This document shows positions 1 through 9,098 of a stretch of DNA of 17,141 nucleotides, in pieces. Each line of letters begins with the position of its first letter. Within the stretch, counting starts at the first letter, position 1. The position numbers and the translations under genes were made by a program. The stretch spans positions 1 through 17,141 of the forward strand of contig DASVDK010000203.1 in NCBI GenBank assembly GCA_036381125.1, written 5' to 3'. Source of the DNA: DASVDK01 sp036381125 [NCBI: Thermodesulfobacteriota bacterium] (GTDB lineage Bacteria > DASVDK01). The notes under the pieces were generated by a model. It did not search any database. It saw nothing but the letters and a program-made list of their open reading frames with translations, and had not been told where the DNA came from.

Positions 1-313
1 CGAGCAGCACCAGGAGCGTCGAGCAGGTCATGATCCCCAGCCCGCCGAGCTGGATGAGCAGGAGGATCGTGGCCTGCCCGAGGCCGCTCCACCGGGTCGC
101 GGTGTCCACCGAGGCGAGCCCCGTCACGCAGACGGCCGAGGTCGCCGTGAAGAGCGCGTCCACGAAGCCGACCGGCGGCGTCCCGGGCGCCGCCATGGCC
201 GGCAGCATGAGGAGCGCCGTGCCGATCGCGACCGCGACGGCGAACGAGCCGAGCACGAGCTGTGCGGGCGAGATGCGCCTGAACAGTCGACGGACGGCGC
301 GCGGGACCAGCAT
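1..313 (-). CDS. trkH: TrkH/KtrB-type K+ transporter subunit, second tandem copy (3' end cut by window edge)
   Basis: The 104 visible residues are the N-terminus of a TrkH/KtrB family potassium channel subunit, an inner-membrane protein that normally works with a cytoplasmic TrkA/KtrA gating ring. After a short basic head comes TM1, then the first pore loop with the filter-type sequence SAVCVTGL at about residues 59-66, then TM2 (ATILLLIQLGGLGIMTC). It starts with ATG at 313-311, 8 nt after the stop of the upstream trkH copy, so both should be co-transcribed. It is a paralogue of that neighbour, roughly 70% identical by eye at protein level. One stretch (1-54, equal to 1389-1442) is identical in DNA. 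The rest of the gene lies outside the window, so integrity is unknown. Confidence 0.9.
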   Translation of the reverse strand, partial: MLVPRAVRRLFRRISPAQLVLGSFAVAVAIGTALLMLPAMAAPGTPPVGFVDALFTATSAVCVTGLASVDTATRWSGLGQATILLLIQLGGLGIMTCSTLLVLL

Positions 314-321
314 CGGACCCC

Positions 322-1695
322 CTAGCCGACGATGACCGGGGCCTCGGAGTACTCGAAGCGGCCGCGCGTCGGCCGCGAGAGCCCGAGGGTGAGCGTGAGC
401 GGCCCGACCCGCCCGACGTACATGGCGAGCGCGATCAGGACCTTGCCCGCGGCGGACAGCTCGGGGGTGACGCCGAGGGAGAGGCCGACGGTGCCGAGGG
501 CGCTCACCGCCTCGAAGAGGAGGGCGAGGAAGAGGCTCCGGCGCGCGTCGGAGACCGGGCCGCGCGCCTCGGTGATCTGGAGCACCAGGGTGAGCAGGAC
601 GACCGTCGCGACCGCCGAGGCCGCGATCGTCACGCCGCGCGCCACCGCGTCGTGCGGCACGGCGCGCCGGAAGAGGTGCACCCGCTCCTCTCCCGCGAAC
701 TGGCTCCGGGCGAGCCCCCATACGATGGCGGCCGTCGTCACCTTGACCCCCCCGCCGGTCGAGCCGGGCGCGGCGCCGATGAACATGAGGACGATCGTGA
801 AGAGGAGCGTCGGGTTGGAGAGCTGCGTGTAGTCCAGGGTCGAGAGCCCGGCGCTGCGGGGGGCGACCGCCTGGAACCAGGCGGCCATCACCTTCGCCGG
901 CCAGGAGAGCCCGGACAGCGCGTGGCGCCACTCGAGCAGGGCGAAGCCGAGCGCGCCGACCGCCAGCAGGACGCCGCTCGTCGCGAGGACGACCTTCGTG
1001 TGGAGCGAGAGCCCCTTGGCGCCCCGCCCGGCGCCGCGCCGGTGCCAGAACTCGCCGATGACGAGGAAGCCGAGCCCGCCGAGGACGACGAGCGCGGTGA
1101 CGACGACGTTCACGACCGGGTCCCCGACGTAGCGCGCCAGGCTGTCCGGGAAGAGCGCGAAGCCCGCCTGGTTGAACGCGGCGACCGCGTGGAAGAGGCC
1201 GAACCAGAGCGCCCGGCCGGGCGGCATCTCGAGGGCGAAGCGGGCCGCCAGGGCGGCCGCGCCGACCGCCTCGATGACGAGCGTCGACACGAAGACCGTC
1301 GCGACGAGCCGGCGCAGGTCGGCGGCCGACGCGCTGCCGAGCGTGTCCTGCAGGGTCATGCGCCCCCGCACCGAGAACCGCCCGCGCACGAGCAGCACCA
1401 GGAGCGTCGAGCAGGTCATGATCCCCAGCCCGCCGAGCTGGACGAAGACGAGGATCGTCGCCTGTCCGAGGAGGCTCCAGCGGCTCGCGGTATCGACCGT
1501 GGTGAGACCGGTGATGCAGACCGCCGAGGCCGCCGTGAAGAAGGCATCCACGAAGCCGATCGGCGGCGTCCCGGGCGCCTCCATGCCGGGCAGGCTCAGC
1601 ACGGCGGACGCGACGACGACCGCGCCGGCGAAGGACAGGAGGACGAGCTGCGCCGGCGAGAGGCGGCGCACGAGCGCCGAGGGCGACACGCGCAT
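322..1695 (-). CDS. trkH: TrkH/KtrB-family potassium uptake channel subunit
   Basis: A 457-aa membrane protein of the Trk/Ktr/HKT superfamily, which forms the K+-conducting pore from four TM-pore loop-TM repeats. All four filter loops are visible: VCITGL (about 59-64), NQAGFA (175-180), RSAGLS (280-285) and GTVGLS (401-406), each with its filter glycine. The conserved segment PGSTGGGVKVTT follows loop 3 (310-321). The length is at the short, KtrB-like end of the family. ATG at 1695 lies 3 nt after the deoA stop, so translation is probably coupled to the nucleoside genes, an unusual partner. A second copy follows directly. No trkA/ktrA gene is in the window. The family call is firm. Which ion (K+ or Na+) and whether the protein is TrkH- or KtrB-like cannot be settled by reading. 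Confidence 0.95.
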   Translation of the reverse strand: MRVSPSALVRRLSPAQLVLLSFAGAVVVASAVLSLPGMEAPGTPPIGFVDAFFTAASAVCITGLTTVDTASRWSLLGQATILVFVQLGGLGIMTCSTLLVLLVRGRFSVRGRMTLQDTLGSASAADLRRLVATVFVSTLVIEAVGAAALAARFALEMPPGRALWFGLFHAVAAFNQAGFALFPDSLARYVGDPVVNVVVTALVVLGGLGFLVIGEFWHRRGAGRGAKGLSLHTKVVLATSGVLLAVGALGFALLEWRHALSGLSWPAKVMAAWFQAVAPRSAGLSTLDYTQLSNPTLLFTIVLMFIGAAPGSTGGGVKVTTAAIVWGLARSQFAGEERVHLFRRAVPHDAVARGVTIAASAVATVVLLTLVLQITEARGPVSDARRSLFLALLFEAVSALGTVGLSLGVTPELSAAGKVLIALAMYVGRVGPLTLTLGLSRPTRGRFEYSEAPVIVG

Positions 1696-1698
1696 GGG

Positions 1699-3027
1699 TC
1701 AGCGGCCGGCCCCCACCACGCCCCGGACGAGCGGTCGCGGGGCCACCGTCGCGCCCGGCGGGGCGAGTTCGAACGCCGCGCCGACCTCGCGCGCGGCCGC
1801 CGCGGCCGCGGCCTCGTTGCCGGCGTAGACGCGTGCGAGCGGCATCGCGGCCCGCACCGGGTCCCCCCGCCGTGCGGCGAGCACCACCCCCACGCCCGGG
1901 TCCACCGCGTGCTCGGCGCGCGCCCGCCCCGCGCCGAGCCGCATGACCGCCTGCCCCACGGCGAAGGCGTCGATGCCGGCCACGACGCCGTCGCGCGGCG
2001 CCGGCACCGGCAGCTCCACCGGCCCGACCGGCAGGCGCCCGGGATCGTCGACGACCGCCGGGTCGCCCCCCTGGGCCTCCACGACGGCGCGGAACGTCTC
2101 GAGCCCCGCGCCGCGATCGAGGAGCTGCGCCAGGACGTCGGCCCCCTCGCCCGGGTCGGCGACCGCGCCGGCGAGCATGAGCATGAACCCGCCCAGGACC
2201 AGCGTCACCTCGCGCACGTCGTCGAGGCCCGGCCCCCGCTCGCCGCGCAGGACGTGGATCGCCTCGGCCGTCTCGAGGGCGTTGCCGACCGCGAGCCCGA
2301 GGGGGTCCTCCATGTCGGTCAGGACCGCGACCGCCGGCAGGCCCGCCTCCCGGGCCGTCACCACGAGCGACTCGGCCAGCCGCCGCGCGTCGGCCTCCTC
2401 GCGCACGAAGGCGCCGCGCCCCACCTTCACGTCGAGCACCAGCGCGTCGATCCCCTCGGCCAGCTTCTTCGAGAGGATGGAGGCGGTGATGAGGGGGATG
2501 CTCTCGACCGTGGCCGTCACGTCGCGCAGCGCGTAGAGCCGCCGGTCGGCCGGCGCCATCTCCGCCGTCTGGCCGATCAGGGCGCAGCGCAGCCGCGCCG
2601 TCTGCTCGACGAACCGCTCGATCGGCAGGTCCGTGCGGAACCCCGGGATCGCCTCGAGCTTGTCGAGCGTGCCGCCGGTATGGCCGAGGCCGCGCCCCGA
2701 CACCATCGGCACCGGCACGCCGGCCGCGGCCACGAGCGGGGCGAGGACGAGGCTCACCTTGTCGCCCACGCCGCCGGTCGAGTGCTTGTCCACCTTGGGG
2801 CCCGGGACGGCGGACAGGTCGACCACGCGGCCCGAGTCGCGCATGACCCGGGTGAGGGCGGCCGTCTCCTCCGGGTCCATGCCGCGCCAGACGACCGCCA
2901 TCAGGAAGGCCGCCATCTGGTAGTCCGCCACGCGGCCGTCCAGGAGGCCCTCCACCAGGAACGCGATCTCCGCCTCCGTGAGCCGGCCGCCGTCGCGCTT
3001 CTTGCGGATGAGGTCCACCGCTCTCAC
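1699..3027 (-). CDS. deoA: Pyrimidine-nucleoside / thymidine phosphorylase
   Basis: This 442-aa cytosolic enzyme splits thymidine, deoxyuridine or uridine with phosphate into base and (deoxy)ribose-1-phosphate. E. coli DeoA is 440 aa. The family signature SGRGLGHTGGTLDKLE is at about 110-125 and the phosphate-binding KHSTGGVGDK at 81-90. The base-binding residues of YALRDVTATVE and ITASILSKK follow at about 165-188 (Arg168, Ser183, Lys187). The GTG start at 3027 is chosen because it overlaps the deoB stop as GTGA and places VDLIRKKRDG at the normal N-terminus. The open frame continues much further upstream, but that part is out of frame with deoB and is not real. The neighbour DeoB uses the sugar-1-phosphate it makes. 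DeoA versus Pdp (uridine-accepting) specificity is not decided. Confidence 0.95.
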   Translation of the reverse strand: MRAVDLIRKKRDGGRLTEAEIAFLVEGLLDGRVADYQMAAFLMAVVWRGMDPEETAALTRVMRDSGRVVDLSAVPGPKVDKHSTGGVGDKVSLVLAPLVAAAGVPVPMVSGRGLGHTGGTLDKLEAIPGFRTDLPIERFVEQTARLRCALIGQTAEMAPADRRLYALRDVTATVESIPLITASILSKKLAEGIDALVLDVKVGRGAFVREEADARRLAESLVVTAREAGLPAVAVLTDMEDPLGLAVGNALETAEAIHVLRGERGPGLDDVREVTLVLGGFMLMLAGAVADPGEGADVLAQLLDRGAGLETFRAVVEAQGGDPAVVDDPGRLPVGPVELPVPAPRDGVVAGIDAFAVGQAVMRLGAGRARAEHAVDPGVGVVLAARRGDPVRAAMPLARVYAGNEAAAAAAAREVGAAFELAPPGATVAPRPLVRGVVGAGR

Positions 3028-4250
3028 GGCCAGGCCTCGGCCAGGAACGAGCGGCCGGCCGCGAGCGGGCCGACGCCGAAGGCCTCGGCCAGCGTCGCGC
3101 CCAGGTCGGCGAAGGTCGCTCGCGTGCCGAGGGGCCGTCCGGGGCGGCCCGGACGGTAGGCCAGGAGCGGCACGTACTCGCGCGAGTGATCGGTCGACGG
3201 CGTGGTGGGGTCGCAGCCGTGGTCCGCGGTGACGAAGAGCGCGTCGTCCGGCCCGACCTGCTCGAGCAGCCGGCCGAGCGCCTCGTCGAACTCGGCGAGG
3301 CCGGCCGCGTAGCCGGCCGGGTCGTTGCGGTGCCCCCAGAGCATGTCGAAGTCCACCAGGTTCGCGAAGACCAGCTCCCGGCCGGCCGGCGGACGCCCGA
3401 GGATCCGCGCGAGCGCCGAGACCGCCTCCGCGTTGTGCGGGGCGGGGTGGTGCTCCGACACCCCGCGGCCCGTGAAGATGTCGTGGACCTTCCCGACGCC
3501 GATCACCGGCACGCCGGCCGCCGCGAGGCGATCGAGCAGCGTCTCGCCGGGCGGATCGAGCGCGTAGTCGTGCCGCCCCGCCGTCCGGACGAAGCGGCCG
3601 GGGGTCCCCTCGAAGGGCCGCGCGATCACGCGGCCGATCCCGAGGGGCCGCGTCAGCCGCCGGGCCACCTCGCAGATCTCGTGGAGCCGCGCGAGCGGGA
3701 TCACCGACTCGTGGGCCGCCACCTGGAATACGCTGTCGGCGCTCGTGTAGAGGATCGGCTTGCCGGTCGCCATGTGCTCGGCGCCGAGCCGCTCGATGAT
3801 CTCGGTGCCCGAGGCGGCGACGTTGCCGAGCACGCCCGGCAGCCGCGCCTCGGCCACGAAGCGCGCCACCAGGTCGGCCGGGAAGCCGTCGGGGAAGGTC
3901 GGGAAGCCGCGAGGCGAGACGAGGCCCGCGATCTCCCAGTGCCCGGTGACCGTGTCCTTGGCGCCCGAAGCCTCCGCCATCTTGCCGTACGCGGCCAGCG
4001 GTCTCTCGGGACAGGCGACCCCGGCGAGCGGCGGGTCGATGCAGCCCAGACCGAGCCGTTCGAGGGTCGGCACGCGGAGCCCCCCCATCGCCCGCGCGGT
4101 GTTCCCCAGGGTGTGGCTGCCGGCGTCGCCGAAGCGCGCCGCATCCGGCATGGCGCCGATCCCGACGCTGTCGAGGACGATCAGGACGGCGCGACGGACG
4201 TCGTCCGCGGGGGCCCCTTCCGCCGCTCGCCTCGACGTCCGTGCTCGCAT
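3024..4250 (-). CDS. deoB: Phosphopentomutase
   Basis: This 408-aa enzyme of the alkaline-phosphatase superfamily interconverts (deoxy)ribose-1-phosphate and the 5-phosphate, linking nucleoside breakdown to central metabolism. E. coli DeoB is 407 aa. Visible motifs are the N-terminal metal site VLDSVGIGAMPDA (about 24-36), the phosphorylated-threonine motif KDTVTGHWEI (98-107), and the C-terminal metal ligands TADHGCDPTTPSTDHSREY. ATG at 4250 gives the family's usual length. A GTG two codons upstream (4256) would add only two residues, and the longer open frame to 4379 has no family similarity. The gene heads the minus-strand run deoB-deoA-trkH-trkH and diverges from lptF across 127 nt. Confidence 0.95.
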   Translation of the reverse strand: MRARTSRRAAEGAPADDVRRAVLIVLDSVGIGAMPDAARFGDAGSHTLGNTARAMGGLRVPTLERLGLGCIDPPLAGVACPERPLAAYGKMAEASGAKDTVTGHWEIAGLVSPRGFPTFPDGFPADLVARFVAEARLPGVLGNVAASGTEIIERLGAEHMATGKPILYTSADSVFQVAAHESVIPLARLHEICEVARRLTRPLGIGRVIARPFEGTPGRFVRTAGRHDYALDPPGETLLDRLAAAGVPVIGVGKVHDIFTGRGVSEHHPAPHNAEAVSALARILGRPPAGRELVFANLVDFDMLWGHRNDPAGYAAGLAEFDEALGRLLEQVGPDDALFVTADHGCDPTTPSTDHSREYVPLLAYRPGRPGRPLGTRATFADLGATLAEAFGVGPLAAGRSFLAEAWP

Positions 4251-4267
4251 GGCCACGCACCCCCGCG

Positions 4268-4295
4268 CGAGGCCGCGGCTTCGGCTGCGGCCTCG
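4268..4295 (+). promoter_or_regulatory. Stable UUCG-tetraloop hairpin in the deoB/lptF divergent region
   Basis: CGAGGCCGC (4268-4276) pairs with GCGGCCTCG (4287-4295). The inner bases add a G-T wobble and two more pairs closing a TTCG loop (4280-4283), giving a continuous 12-bp stem with a cUUCGg tetraloop if read as plus-strand RNA. No T-run follows, so it is not a standard intrinsic terminator. It lies upstream of the likely lptF start site and in the 5' leader of deoB on the other strand. Its role is unknown. Confidence 0.5.
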
Positions 4296-4341
4296 CCTCG
4301 CCCGCGGAGCGTACCTCCGCGCGAAGGGCCGCTGCAAACCC

Positions 4342-4370
4342 TGGTCAGCACAGGTCGATTCGGCTAGGAT
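4342..4370 (+). promoter_or_regulatory. Candidate lptF promoter, possibly giving a leaderless message
   Basis: TGGTCA (4342-4347) and TAGGAT (4365-4370) are separated by exactly 17 nt, each matching 4 of 6 positions of the sigma-70-type boxes. The predicted start point, 6-8 nt after the -10 box, falls at or next to the lptF ATG at 4378. If right, the lptF transcript has almost no 5' leader. The match is moderate only. Confidence 0.35.
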
Positions 4371-4377
4371 GCGCGCC

Positions 4378-5580
4378 ATGCCCCGGATCCTCTACCGGTA
4401 CGTTGCGCGGGAGATGGCCGTCCCGTTCGTCCTGGGGCTCGCCGTCTTCACCCTGATCCTCTTCATGCAGCAGGTCCTCAAGCTCGTGGAGATGATCCTC
4501 AACAAGGGCGTCCCGGTGGCGACGGTGGCCGAGCTGGTGGCCTACATCCTCCCCTCCTTCCTCGGCCTCACCGTGCCGATGGCGACGCTCCTGGCGATCC
4601 TCGTGGCCTTCAGCCGCCTCTCGGGCGACAGCGAGATCACGGCGATGAAGGGGTGCGGCATCAGCCTCTATCAGGTCTGGCCCCCGGTCGTGGCCCTCGC
4701 CCTCCTGGCGTACGTGGCCAGCACGCTCCTGTCGATCCACGCGGTCCCGTGGGGCAAGCAGGGGTTCCGGCGGATCGTCTTCGAGATCGCCAACAGCCGC
4801 GCCCAGGCCGGCATCAAGGAGCGGGTGTTCAACACCGACTTCGACGGCCTCACGCTGTACGTCGACCGGGCCGACGTGAGCGGCAGCCGCCTGCAGGGCG
4901 TCTTCATCGCCGACAGCCGCGAGTCGGAGGAGCACCCGGTGATCGTCGTCGCGGCCGAGGGGCGGATCGTGTCCGACCCCGAGGCGAAGGTCGTGACCCT
5001 CGAGCTCGAGAACGCGACGACCCACATCGCCGGCGACAACCCGGCCAAGTACCACCTGACGTCGTCGAAGCGGATGGCGATCCGCCTCGAGGTCGGCCAG
5101 GCGCTGGCCTCGTTCCAGCGCAGCGGGCTCAAGTTCGCCGACCTCACGCTCGCCGAGATGCGCGCGGAGCTTCGCCAGATCGCCGAGGGGGACCGCGAGC
5201 GGGACAAGAAGCTCGTCGCGTACTACGAGAAGTTCTCCATGCCGTTCGCCTCCCTCGTCTTCGCGCTCCTCGGCGTGCCGCTGGGGCTGCAGTCGAGGCG
5301 CTCCGGCAAGGGGACGAGCTACCCGCTGGCGATCTTCGTCTTCCTCGTCTACTACGTCCTGCTCTCCTTCGGGGAGACCCTGGGCGGGCGGGGGACGATC
5401 CCGCCGATCGTCGCCGTGTGGCTGCCCAACGTGGTCCTCGGCGCGGTCGGGATCGCGATGCTCCGCCGCGCGGCCAACGAGGGGCGGCTCGCCCTGCTCG
5501 ACGGGATCCACGCGGCGGTCGAGAGCGTGGCGGCTCGGGTCCGCCAGGCCGTCGGCCGGGCGGTGCGGGGTCCCGCGTGA
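4378..5580 (+). CDS. lptF: LPS export ABC transporter permease LptF
   Basis: A 400-aa inner-membrane permease. With LptG and the ATPase LptB it extracts lipopolysaccharide from the inner membrane and feeds it to the LptC/A/D bridge. It has the family layout: three N-terminal TM segments (about 15-35, 52-78, 98-120), a periplasmic beta-jellyroll domain, and three C-terminal TM segments (from KFSMPFASLVFALLG to the end). The cytoplasmic coupling helix that contacts LptB reads about RLSGDSEITAMKGCGIS (80-96). ATG at 4378 is preferred over the in-frame ATG at 4369 because an AGGA lies 8 nt before it and it gives the typical MPRILYRYVAREM start. Its stop overlaps lptG. No lptB, lptC or lptA is in the window. 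Confidence 0.95.
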   Translation: MPRILYRYVAREMAVPFVLGLAVFTLILFMQQVLKLVEMILNKGVPVATVAELVAYILPSFLGLTVPMATLLAILVAFSRLSGDSEITAMKGCGISLYQVWPPVVALALLAYVASTLLSIHAVPWGKQGFRRIVFEIANSRAQAGIKERVFNTDFDGLTLYVDRADVSGSRLQGVFIADSRESEEHPVIVVAAEGRIVSDPEAKVVTLELENATTHIAGDNPAKYHLTSSKRMAIRLEVGQALASFQRSGLKFADLTLAEMRAELRQIAEGDRERDKKLVAYYEKFSMPFASLVFALLGVPLGLQSRRSGKGTSYPLAIFVFLVYYVLLSFGETLGGRGTIPPIVAVWLPNVVLGAVGIAMLRRAANEGRLALLDGIHAAVESVAARVRQAVGRAVRGPA

Positions 5581-6659
5581 CCGGCATCCTCGCCAGGTAC
5601 GTGGGGCGCGAGTACCTCCGCTACCTGTTCCTGGCCCTCGTCGGCTTCGTCGTCATCTACTTCGTCGTCGACTTCTTCGACCGGGTGGGGCGCTTCGTGC
5701 AGAAGGACGTGCCGGCGGACGTCGTGGCCGAGTACTTCCTCGCGCGGGTGCCGGCTTCGGCCGTCCAGGTGATGCCGATCGCCCTGCTCCTCGCCTCGCA
5801 GCTCTCGCTGCTCGTCCTGGCGCGGAACAACGAGATCGTCGCCATGCGGGCCTGCGGCGTCTCGCCCGGCGTCGTGGTGCTCCCGTTGCTCGGGCTCGCC
5901 GCCATCGCGTCGCTGGGGTCGCTCGCGCTCTCGGAGCTCGTCGTCCCGCCCGCGTCGGCGCGCGCGCTCGCGATCGAGCGCCGCTACCTCGATCGCCCGC
6001 CGTCGGGACTCCCCGAGCGCCAGCGCAACGTCTGGTACCGGGCGGACCGCTCCATCTACTACATCAGCTCCGTCGACCGGCGCGAGAACCGCCTGGTCGG
6101 CGTGACGGTCTTCACCTTCGACGACGCCTTCAACCTCGTCCAGCGGGTCGACGCGGCCGAGGCGCGTTACGTCGGCCCCGACTGGGAGTTCCGGGACGTC
6201 GTCGAGCGGACGTTCGGTCCGGACGGCCAGGTGGCGACCGTCGAGCGCGAGCGGGCGCGCATGCCGCTGCCCGAGACGCCCTCCCAGATCGCCAGGGGCC
6301 AGCGGGAGCTCGACGCGATGTCGTATGCCGAGCTGAAGCGCAACGTCGAGCAGCTCGAGGCGCGGGGCTACGACGTCGCCCGCTACCGCACCGACCTCCA
6401 CTCGAAGCTCGCCCTCCCCGCGGCCGGCATCGTCATGACGCTCCTCGGCATCCCGCTCGCGCTCCGTGTGGGTCGCGAGGGCGGGACCGCGCGCGGCGTC
6501 GTCCTCACGCTGGCGCTCGGCTTCGCCTTCTGGGTGGCCATCTCGATCGGCCTCGCGTTCGGCCGCTCGGGCGTCCTGCCGCCGGCCGTGGCCGCCTGGG
6601 GCCCGAACCTCACCTTCTTCCTCGCCGGCGGGTACCTCTTCACCGCCGTTCGGCACTAG
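5577..6659 (+). CDS. lptG: LPS export ABC transporter permease LptG
   Basis: A 360-aa partner of LptF with the same 3 TM, periplasmic domain, 3 TM plan. TM1 contains FLALVGFVVIYFVVDFFDR (about 18-36). The LptB-contacting coupling helix is about LARNNEIVAMRACGVS (81-96). The C-terminal TM block begins at KLALPAAGIVMTLLGIPLAL. It starts with GTG at 5577, overlapping the lptF stop as GTGA, so the subunits are translationally coupled in a two-gene operon. It ends at 6659, convergent with the metF-like gene across a 121-nt repeat-bearing gap. The presence of both permeases is the main evidence that the host has an LPS outer membrane. Confidence 0.95.
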   Translation: MTGILARYVGREYLRYLFLALVGFVVIYFVVDFFDRVGRFVQKDVPADVVAEYFLARVPASAVQVMPIALLLASQLSLLVLARNNEIVAMRACGVSPGVVVLPLLGLAAIASLGSLALSELVVPPASARALAIERRYLDRPPSGLPERQRNVWYRADRSIYYISSVDRRENRLVGVTVFTFDDAFNLVQRVDAAEARYVGPDWEFRDVVERTFGPDGQVATVERERARMPLPETPSQIARGQRELDAMSYAELKRNVEQLEARGYDVARYRTDLHSKLALPAAGIVMTLLGIPLALRVGREGGTARGVVLTLALGFAFWVAISIGLAFGRSGVLPPAVAAWGPNLTFFLAGGYLFTAVRH

Positions 6660-6682
6660 GCGGCGGGCGGGCCGCCCTCGAC

Positions 6683-6780
6683 GGGGTCAGGTCTTTCCGT
6701 TTTCCGCGGGGTCAGGTCTTTCCGTTTTCCAACCCGGGAGAACGGACAGGCCTGAAAAAATGGATACGCCCGACCCCGGT
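6683..6780. repeat. Palindromic repeat island with GGGGTC ends (REP/MITE-like)
   Basis: A 23-bp unit beginning GGGGTCAGGTCTTTCC occurs twice in tandem (6683-6705 and 6708-6730, separated by GC). A 19-nt arm of the second copy (6712-6730) pairs with 6737-6755: 16 Watson-Crick pairs, 2 G-T wobbles and one mismatch around a 6-nt loop. The far end, read on the minus strand, again begins CGGGGTCGGGCG (from about 6779), so the island has inward-facing GGGGTC ends. It is visibly less GC-rich than its surroundings. It lies between two convergent genes. Repeats of this look are often found beside REP-associated (IS200-type) transposases, but none is encoded here. Confidence 0.6.
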
Positions 6781-7673
6781 CTAGATGCCGGCCTTCTCGA
6801 GGATGTCGGGGACCCGCTCCTCGAGCCCCATCGTATAGAGGTGGACGCCCTGGACGATGCCGCGCAGCTCCCGCACCTGGCGCGCGGCGATCTCGATGCC
6901 GGTCTCCACCGGGGAGGCGGACTTCTCGAGCTCCGCGATCAACGCGTCGGGGACGAAGATCCCCGGGATCTTCTCGTTGACGAAGCGCGCCATCTTCGCC
7001 GACTTGAGGACCATGATACCGGCCAGCACGGGCGCGCCGGCGGCCTTCACCTCGGGCCGGGCCATGAAGGCCGCGACCCGACCGGCGTCGTAGACCGCCT
7101 GCGTCTGGAAGAACCGGGCGCCGGCCTCGCGCTTCTTGAGGAAGCTCTGCACCTGCCCCTCGACCTTCGCGGGGTCGGGGTTGTCCGGCGAGGCGGCGGC
7201 GCCGGGCCAGAGGTCGGCCGGGCCCGCCAGGTCGTTGCCGGCGGCGTCCTTGCCCGACGCGAGCGCCCGGACGAGCCCGATGAGGCCGTTGGTGTCCACG
7301 TCGTGGACCTCCTTGGCCTCGGGGTGATCGCCGATCCTGATCGGGTCGCCGAAGAGCGCCAGCACCTGGCGCACGCCGAACGCCGCGGCCGCGAGGAGGT
7401 CCGACTGGAGCGCCATCCGGTTGCGGTCGCGACAGGTGAGCTGCAGGATGGGATCGATCCCCTCGTCGAGGAGCGCCAGCGCTCCCCCGAGAGGCGACAT
7501 CTTCACGCGCGCCGACTGGTTGTCGGTGACGTTGGCGGCGTGGACCACGCCGGCCAGCCGCCGCGCCTTCTCGCGGAACTTCGCGAGGTCGGTCCCCTTG
7601 GGCGGCTCGAACTCGGTCGTGACGACGAACTCGCCGGCGGCGAGCCCCGCGCGCAGCGTTCTCTTCGGGGCCA

Positions 7674-7674
<1 letters not shown>
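6781..7674 (-). CDS. metF: Methylenetetrahydrofolate reductase (MetF-like)
   Basis: A 297-aa FAD-dependent TIM-barrel enzyme, expected to reduce 5,10-methylene-THF to 5-methyl-THF, the methyl donor for methionine. Family marks are TEFEPPKG near the N-terminus (catalytic-type Glu21, cf. FEFFPP in E. coli MetF), QLTCRDRNR (78-86), LFGDPIR (107-113), FFQTQAVYDAG with the substrate-type Gln192, and GVHLYTMG near the end. The GTG start at 7674 overlaps the ahcY stop by one base (TAGTG), so it is the third gene of a metK-ahcY-metF run, which closes the activated-methyl cycle. The sequence is a divergent MetF; the acetogen-type clade that needs a MetV partner is an alternative subfamily. No metV-like gene is nearby. 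Confidence 0.88.

Positions 7675-9098
<1,424 letters not shown>

Noticed and set aside
652-3159. 835-codon plus-strand open frame opposite trkH and deoA
   Set aside because: Same reason: it mirrors conserved genes on the other strand and reads as repetitive charged sequence without domains.
3024-4379. deoB start at 4379 rather than 4250
   Set aside because: The extra 43 residues are Arg-rich and unrelated to phosphopentomutase, would overlap the lptF start, and exceed the family length.
6712-6760. Bidirectional intrinsic terminator between lptG and metF
   Set aside because: The hairpin is strong, but the A-run follows it on the plus strand (T-run precedes it on the minus strand), the reverse of a terminator. 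The duplicated unit fits a repeat element better.
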